This document shows positions 60,183 through 64,000 of a DNA stretch of 64,000 nucleotides, piece by piece (positions within the stretch are counted from its first letter, which is position 1; each line of letters starts with the position of its first letter). A program made the translations under genes and the position numbers. Where the stretch lies: the NCBI RefSeq assembly GCF_900163785.1, contig NZ_FUKN01000001.1, positions 396,927 through 460,926 of the forward strand, in the 5' to 3' direction. Below the pieces are notes generated by a model. It searched no databases and had not been told where the DNA came from. It saw only the letters and a program-made list of their open reading frames with translations. The stretch is from Psychrobacter sp. JB385 (GTDB lineage: Bacteria; Pseudomonadota; Gammaproteobacteria; Pseudomonadales; Moraxellaceae).

Positions 60183-61224
60183 ATCCTATTAGGATAAGTG
60201 TAGTTGTTCATCCTAAAACCCTTGCCTCGATAGCTCGATATCACGCGACTTTTCTTTACGTAGGATCTGTCTGCTTATAATGTTAATAGCTCATGCTATG
60301 AATAACCTATCATTAATAAACAGTATCTCTGAGCTTCTCTCTTTTATCAAATATGTCGACATACCACCTATTAATAAATATTAATGGGTTTTTGTCGTTG
60401 CACCTATTCCTAATATCTTCTTTTTAAGTATAAATTCATAACAGAGTGTGTTAAACCACGCGTATAAATCTTTAAATACGTGTAGCAAGCAACATCATCG
60501 TTGATTCTACATTATTAGCATATGAACTGGTGGTTGTCTGATAAGCCTGAGAAGAAAGACAGGAATACTCATCATTTAGATTTCATAGTATCAATAAATG
60601 AATAACATTTTGCTTGTATTGGCAAAATGCTCCCTGTCGGGTGCCATAGATGAAGTATAGAAAATACGTATTTAATAGAGGAAGGAGACAGCAGTTATCG
60701 ATAAATCCATAAGAAATATTATGTTTATCAAAAGGTTAATTGTTATTCAAGTTTGATATTCAATCAATATTTTCTCAACTAAAATAGATATGAAATTTTC
60801 TTCTAAAAATGATATTGCGAATGAATATTGTTCATCTAAAATTCGAAAAAATGAACCAATTTAATTTAAGAAATTTATTTAAAGTGATGTTATGGAACTA
60901 TCTATTTTATTAATTAAAAAAATTTTTCTATTGAAAAAATATTTGTTTTCTATTTTATAGGATTTACGACGAAAGGCGTAAATGGTGGTATGAGCGGTAT
61001 TGAGTGTTTCTGTGAGGATATATTATAGTCGGGCTGGTATAACTATCGTTATTTAATATTTTTAGATTGTTTCAGAGTTTATTTCTTATATAAATTGTGA
61101 AACTTCTAATTTTTTTATTTGAGTTAATTTTTTATATAAAACCTAAAGTTTCTTTTCCTGCTTTATTAGCTATAGGTTTTTTTACCACAATCCAGCGCCC
61201 TTAATTTTCATAGGATGAGAAAGT
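60183..61224. other. long AT-rich region upstream of the adhesin
   Basis: 1042 bases with no credible gene. A stem with CCTATTAATA at 60367 and TATTAATGGG at 60379, followed by five T, may be a terminator for the YgjP-like gene (180 bases away). A hairpin CATTTTGC / GCAAAATG lies near 60607-60630. The last 400 bases are over 70 percent AT and likely form a complex adhesin promoter. Confidence 0.55.
60367..60393 (+). terminator. possible terminator of the YgjP-like gene
   Basis: Ten-pair AT-rich stem with two G-C pairs at the base and a two-base loop, followed by five T and G. Confidence 0.5.
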
Positions 61225-64000
61225 ATGAATCGTAGCTATAAAGTTATTTGGAATCAATCACTAAACTGTTTTATGGCCGTTGCAGAATATGCAAAAAGCC
61301 GTGGTAAATCATCTAGTCATGTTGTTAGTTCTACCTCTACTGCATCGGCTGCCATATCATCAGGGGCACGATTATTGCGCTTGAGTAGCCTGACGGTGGC
61401 ATTGGCCGCGACAGGTATGACGCTATCATCGCAAGTGTTTGCTGAGACAGGTACTTTGGGTGGGTCAAGCAGTCAAGCTTCTAGTACTGCCATTTCACCG
61501 ACAACCGCACAATGTGGCCCGCTGACTGAGGCTACCATTGCTGGCACCGCAACAAATAGTACGGCCATTGGTTGTGGTACTACAATTACAAGTGCTCCTG
61601 ACTCAGTCGCTATAGGTAGACAAAATACGGTAACTGCCACTAATAATAGTGGTCAACAAATCAATGAAAGAAGAGGTGGGACGGACCCTCGCCTGTATCC
61701 TACTGGTGCAACTAGCTACCTAGGTACAGCCGTTGCTATTGGCAACACCAATTCAGTAGGTGCTGCAGGTGGGGTAGCACTTGGTAATAATAACCAAGTA
61801 ACGGGTGGTTTTCATGGCATTGCACTTGGTCAGGGCAACCTTACTAGTGGAGGTTATGCAGTAGGATTAGGTGTTGGAAACCTATCAAGTGGGGTTTCTT
61901 CAGTAGCTGTGGGTACTGCGAATGAAGCAACTGGCAATACAGCAATAGCACTAGGACGTCAGACATATTCTAGAGCAGATTCTGGTATTGCAGCAGGTAA
62001 CATCGCGACAGTCGAAGCTGGTGCAACCAATGGTATTGCACTCGGTACTAGTGCCAATGTGGCAGCAGCTGGTGTAAATAGTGTCGCAGTAGGTGCAAAC
62101 GCCAATGCCACTATTACTAACTCTGTCGCATTAGGTTCAGGCTCGACGACAACCGCACCATCAGGTAATTCATTTTTGACCAATGTAGCAGCCGTACCTG
62201 CAAACGGTGTCGTTTCAGTTGGTAGTGCTACGGCTAATAGACGCATTCAAAACGTCGCAGGTGGTTCTGCTGCGACCGATGCGGTAAACGTAGCTCAGTT
62301 AACCCAGCAAAACACGTTGACCAACAAGCAGGGCACGGATACAGCCGCCGCTCTTGGCGGTAACTCTACTTATACCGCAGCGACAGGTGCAGTCAGTGCA
62401 CCATCATATAGCTTAAACAATGGTACTGTGACGGCTACCAACGTGGGCGCTGCACTAAGCAGTATTGATGGTCGTACAATAAATAATACGGCAAATATTG
62501 CAACCAACGCGACCAATATCACAGGCTTACAGAGTCAAACCTTTAGACTGCGTGCAAATACAGATCCAGCAACGGCAGTCGGTTCAAATGATACCGTTAC
62601 TTTCCTTGATGGCAGCAACGTTAACATCACTCGTACTGGCAACAACGTCACTATCGGTACCTCATTGACTCCAACATTTACAACCGTCACCTCTACTGGT
62701 GCAATGAATGCAGGTGGCGCTTTAACAGTCACTGGTGCTTCTAACTTAAATGGCGGTGCTAATTTAAACAATAATAAGATTACTGGTCTTGCTAAAGGCA
62801 CGAATGCTACTGACGCTGTGAACTTCTCGCAATTGGCTGAGAGCGAACTGACCAGCTCAGTAGTAGCTGGTAATAACACTAGTGTGAGCAGTGCTACCAC
62901 AGGCAATAACACAGCGTACACCGTTAATGCTAAAAAGAGCACCGTATCAGCAGGATCTACAGCAGTAGCCGTCACCCCAGGTACTGAAGCTAATGATACT
63001 ACTAACTATGCAGTAGATCTAAGCACCGCGACCAAAGCTAGTCTTGTCAGAGCAGATACAGCGGTACAGACTGTTAGCTCTAATGATTCTAATTTAACAG
63101 CAGTCAAGACAGGCAATAATGTCGCGTTTGACTTTGCTGATGCGCCAGTCTTCACAGGTCAAGTTAAAGCCAATGGTTTTGATGCCAGTGGTGCTAAGAT
63201 TGTCAACGTAGCTGATGGTACTGCTGCAACTGATGCGGCAACCTTCGGTCAGCTAACGACAGCCAATACTAAGACAGATGCGTTAGGTACTAGCACAGCA
63301 GCTAATTTAGGTGGCGACGCGGCTTATAATGCAACTACAGGTGCAGTCAGTGCGCCAGCTTATAGTTTAAATAATGGTACTGTCACCGCTAACACGGTGG
63401 GCGGTGCTTTGACCAATCTTGATGGTCGTACGACGACCAATACGACCAATATTGCAACCAACACAGCTGATATTGCTAAAGGCTTTAACATCAAGGCTGG
63501 CAGCAGCGCTGTAGATAATGTCAAACTTGGTGAAACGGTTGGCTTCACCAATACAGACAATAACTTGGTAATCACCAATAACGGTACTGACAATACAGTT
63601 AACTATAATTTGGCTCAGAACCTTAATCTAGGTGCAACTGGTAGCCTGCTTACAGGCAACACTAGAGTAAACAATGCAGGTATCACAGTAACAGGCGGCA
63701 CTAACGATACGGTACTTCTTAGTAGAAACGGTCTTAATAACGGTAACAATGTCATCACTAATGTGGCCAATGGTGTAGCAGCAACTGATGCAGCAACTTT
63801 TGGACAATTAAGCACGACCAATATCAACGTTGCAACAAATACTAGTAACATTGCAAATGTTCGAGCACAAGCAAACCGAGGCTTTAACATTAGTGCTGAC
63901 AACAGTGATTTGGTCAATAATGAAACGGTAGATAACGTTCAATTGGGTGAAACCGTTAACTTTACCAATACCGATGGCAACTTAGTTGCAACCGTATCAA
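61225..64000 (+). CDS. trimeric autotransporter adhesin (YadA/Ata-type), 3' end cut by the window
   Basis: Surface adhesin of the type Vc secretion system. The start ATG (AGGATGAG upstream) opens an extended signal peptide: ESPR region (MNRSYKVIWNQSLNCFMAVAEY...), a basic and Ser-rich link, then a hydrophobic core and cleavage near VFA at residue 73. A head with YadA-like 'SxAIG' turns follows (VAIGN, VALGN, IALGQ, VAVGT), to about residue 320. Four neck/HANS-like elements, NVAGGSAATDAVNVAQL type, occur at about 338, 516, 657 and 838, alternating with stalk domains. Two similar stalk modules sit about 960 bases apart (62383 and 63341). The frame stays open to base 64000 (925 codons), so the membrane anchor lies outside. 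Two Cys in the early head are unusual. Confidence 0.93.
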   Translation, partial: MNRSYKVIWNQSLNCFMAVAEYAKSRGKSSSHVVSSTSTASAAISSGARLLRLSSLTVALAATGMTLSSQVFAETGTLGGSSSQASSTAISPTTAQCGPLTEATIAGTATNSTAIGCGTTITSAPDSVAIGRQNTVTATNNSGQQINERRGGTDPRLYPTGATSYLGTAVAIGNTNSVGAAGGVALGNNNQVTGGFHGIALGQGNLTSGGYAVGLGVGNLSSGVSSVAVGTANEATGNTAIALGRQTYSRADSGIAAGNIATVEAGATNGIALGTSANVAAAGVNSVAVGANANATITNSVALGSGSTTTAPSGNSFLTNVAAVPANGVVSVGSATANRRIQNVAGGSAATDAVNVAQLTQQNTLTNKQGTDTAAALGGNSTYTAATGAVSAPSYSLNNGTVTATNVGAALSSIDGRTINNTANIATNATNITGLQSQTFRLRANTDPATAVGSNDTVTFLDGSNVNITRTGNNVTIGTSLTPTFTTVTSTGAMNAGGALTVTGASNLNGGANLNNNKITGLAKGTNATDAVNFSQLAESELTSSVVAGNNTSVSSATTGNNTAYTVNAKKSTVSAGSTAVAVTPGTEANDTTNYAVDLSTATKASLVRADTAVQTVSSNDSNLTAVKTGNNVAFDFADAPVFTGQVKANGFDASGAKIVNVADGTAATDAATFGQLTTANTKTDALGTSTAANLGGDAAYNATTGAVSAPAYSLNNGTVTANTVGGALTNLDGRTTTNTTNIATNTADIAKGFNIKAGSSAVDNVKLGETVGFTNTDNNLVITNNGTDNTVNYNLAQNLNLGATGSLLTGNTRVNNAGITVTGGTNDTVLLSRNGLNNGNNVITNVANGVAATDAATFGQLSTTNINVATNTSNIANVRAQANRGFNISADNSDLVNNETVDNVQLGETVNFTNTDGNLVATVS
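62383..63420 (+). repeat. repeated stalk module inside the adhesin
   Basis: A segment beginning GCAGTCAGTGC at 62389 recurs beginning GCAGTCAGTGC at 63344: both continue with a YSLNNGTVTA-encoding stretch and then IDGRT/LDGRT. Sequence divergence between copies is moderate, so the duplication is not recent. Confidence 0.7.

Noticed and set aside
62535..63917. Long minus-strand ORFs of 77-146 codons inside the adhesin
   Set aside because: They mirror the repeated Thr/Ala/Val codons of the plus-strand adhesin; products are hydrophobic low-complexity with no start context.

Overview
The window looks like a chromosome segment of a Psychrobacter-type gammaproteobacterium (family Moraxellaceae). 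The evidence is gene content and order (eno-ftsB-ispD, pyrC-rnt, purM-purN, hda), the protein sequences, moderate GC with AT-rich intergenic DNA, and a choline-to-betaine osmoprotection locus. The genus is inferred from general familiarity; no database search was run. No rRNA, CRISPR array, transposase, integrase or prophage gene was seen.

Layout. 0-5 kb: end of a Cu(I)-exporting P-type ATPase (cut by the left edge), then eno-ftsB-ispD. 5.4-6.5 kb: a membrane-anchored BLUF photoreceptor and tRNA-Glu. 6.6-10.4 kb: a 48-residue membrane protein, rnt, pyrC and argG. 10.5-16 kb: an unknown one-TM protein, a cytoplasmic-type YkuD enzyme, a CYTH-CHAD protein and isocitrate lyase. 16.7-19.5 kb: a LysR regulator and a succinate-semialdehyde dehydrogenase-like enzyme. 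19.6-26.4 kb: purN/purM, an AI-2E/PerM permease, hda, a DUF2057 protein, dps and a YcxB-like protein. 26.9-30.6 kb: serS, an orphan ORF and transketolase.

30.9-38.0 kb is the accessory part: an AT-rich lipoprotein with calcium-binding-type and YD repeats, two unrecognised proteins, a NERD nuclease/zinc-finger gene broken by a 5-base tandem repeat, a LysR regulator, and an NTF2-like gene flanked by copies of a short interspersed repeat. 38.1-44.1 kb holds a complete dipeptide ABC transporter (dppABCDF). 44.5-46.8 kb holds a DUF779 protein and an acetaldehyde dehydrogenase. 47.1-50.6 kb holds a PIF1-type helicase, a GAPDH-family protein and tRNA-Ser. 50.6-52.3 kb has a lipoprotein, a ribbon-helix-helix protein and tRNA-Asn. 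52.7-59.6 kb is an SMR-TetR pair followed by betB-betA-betT. The window ends inside a large trimeric autotransporter adhesin that begins at 61225 and stays open to the right edge.

The genes combine central metabolism (enolase, transketolase, GAPDH family, glyoxylate shunt), nucleotide and arginine synthesis, peptide uptake, osmoprotection and surface adhesion. The most unusual signals are the CTGGT x3 frameshift in the NERD gene, the unknown gene block before it, the interspersed repeat family around 37-38 kb and 47 kb, and the BLUF protein with a substituted key residue and a C-terminal membrane helix.
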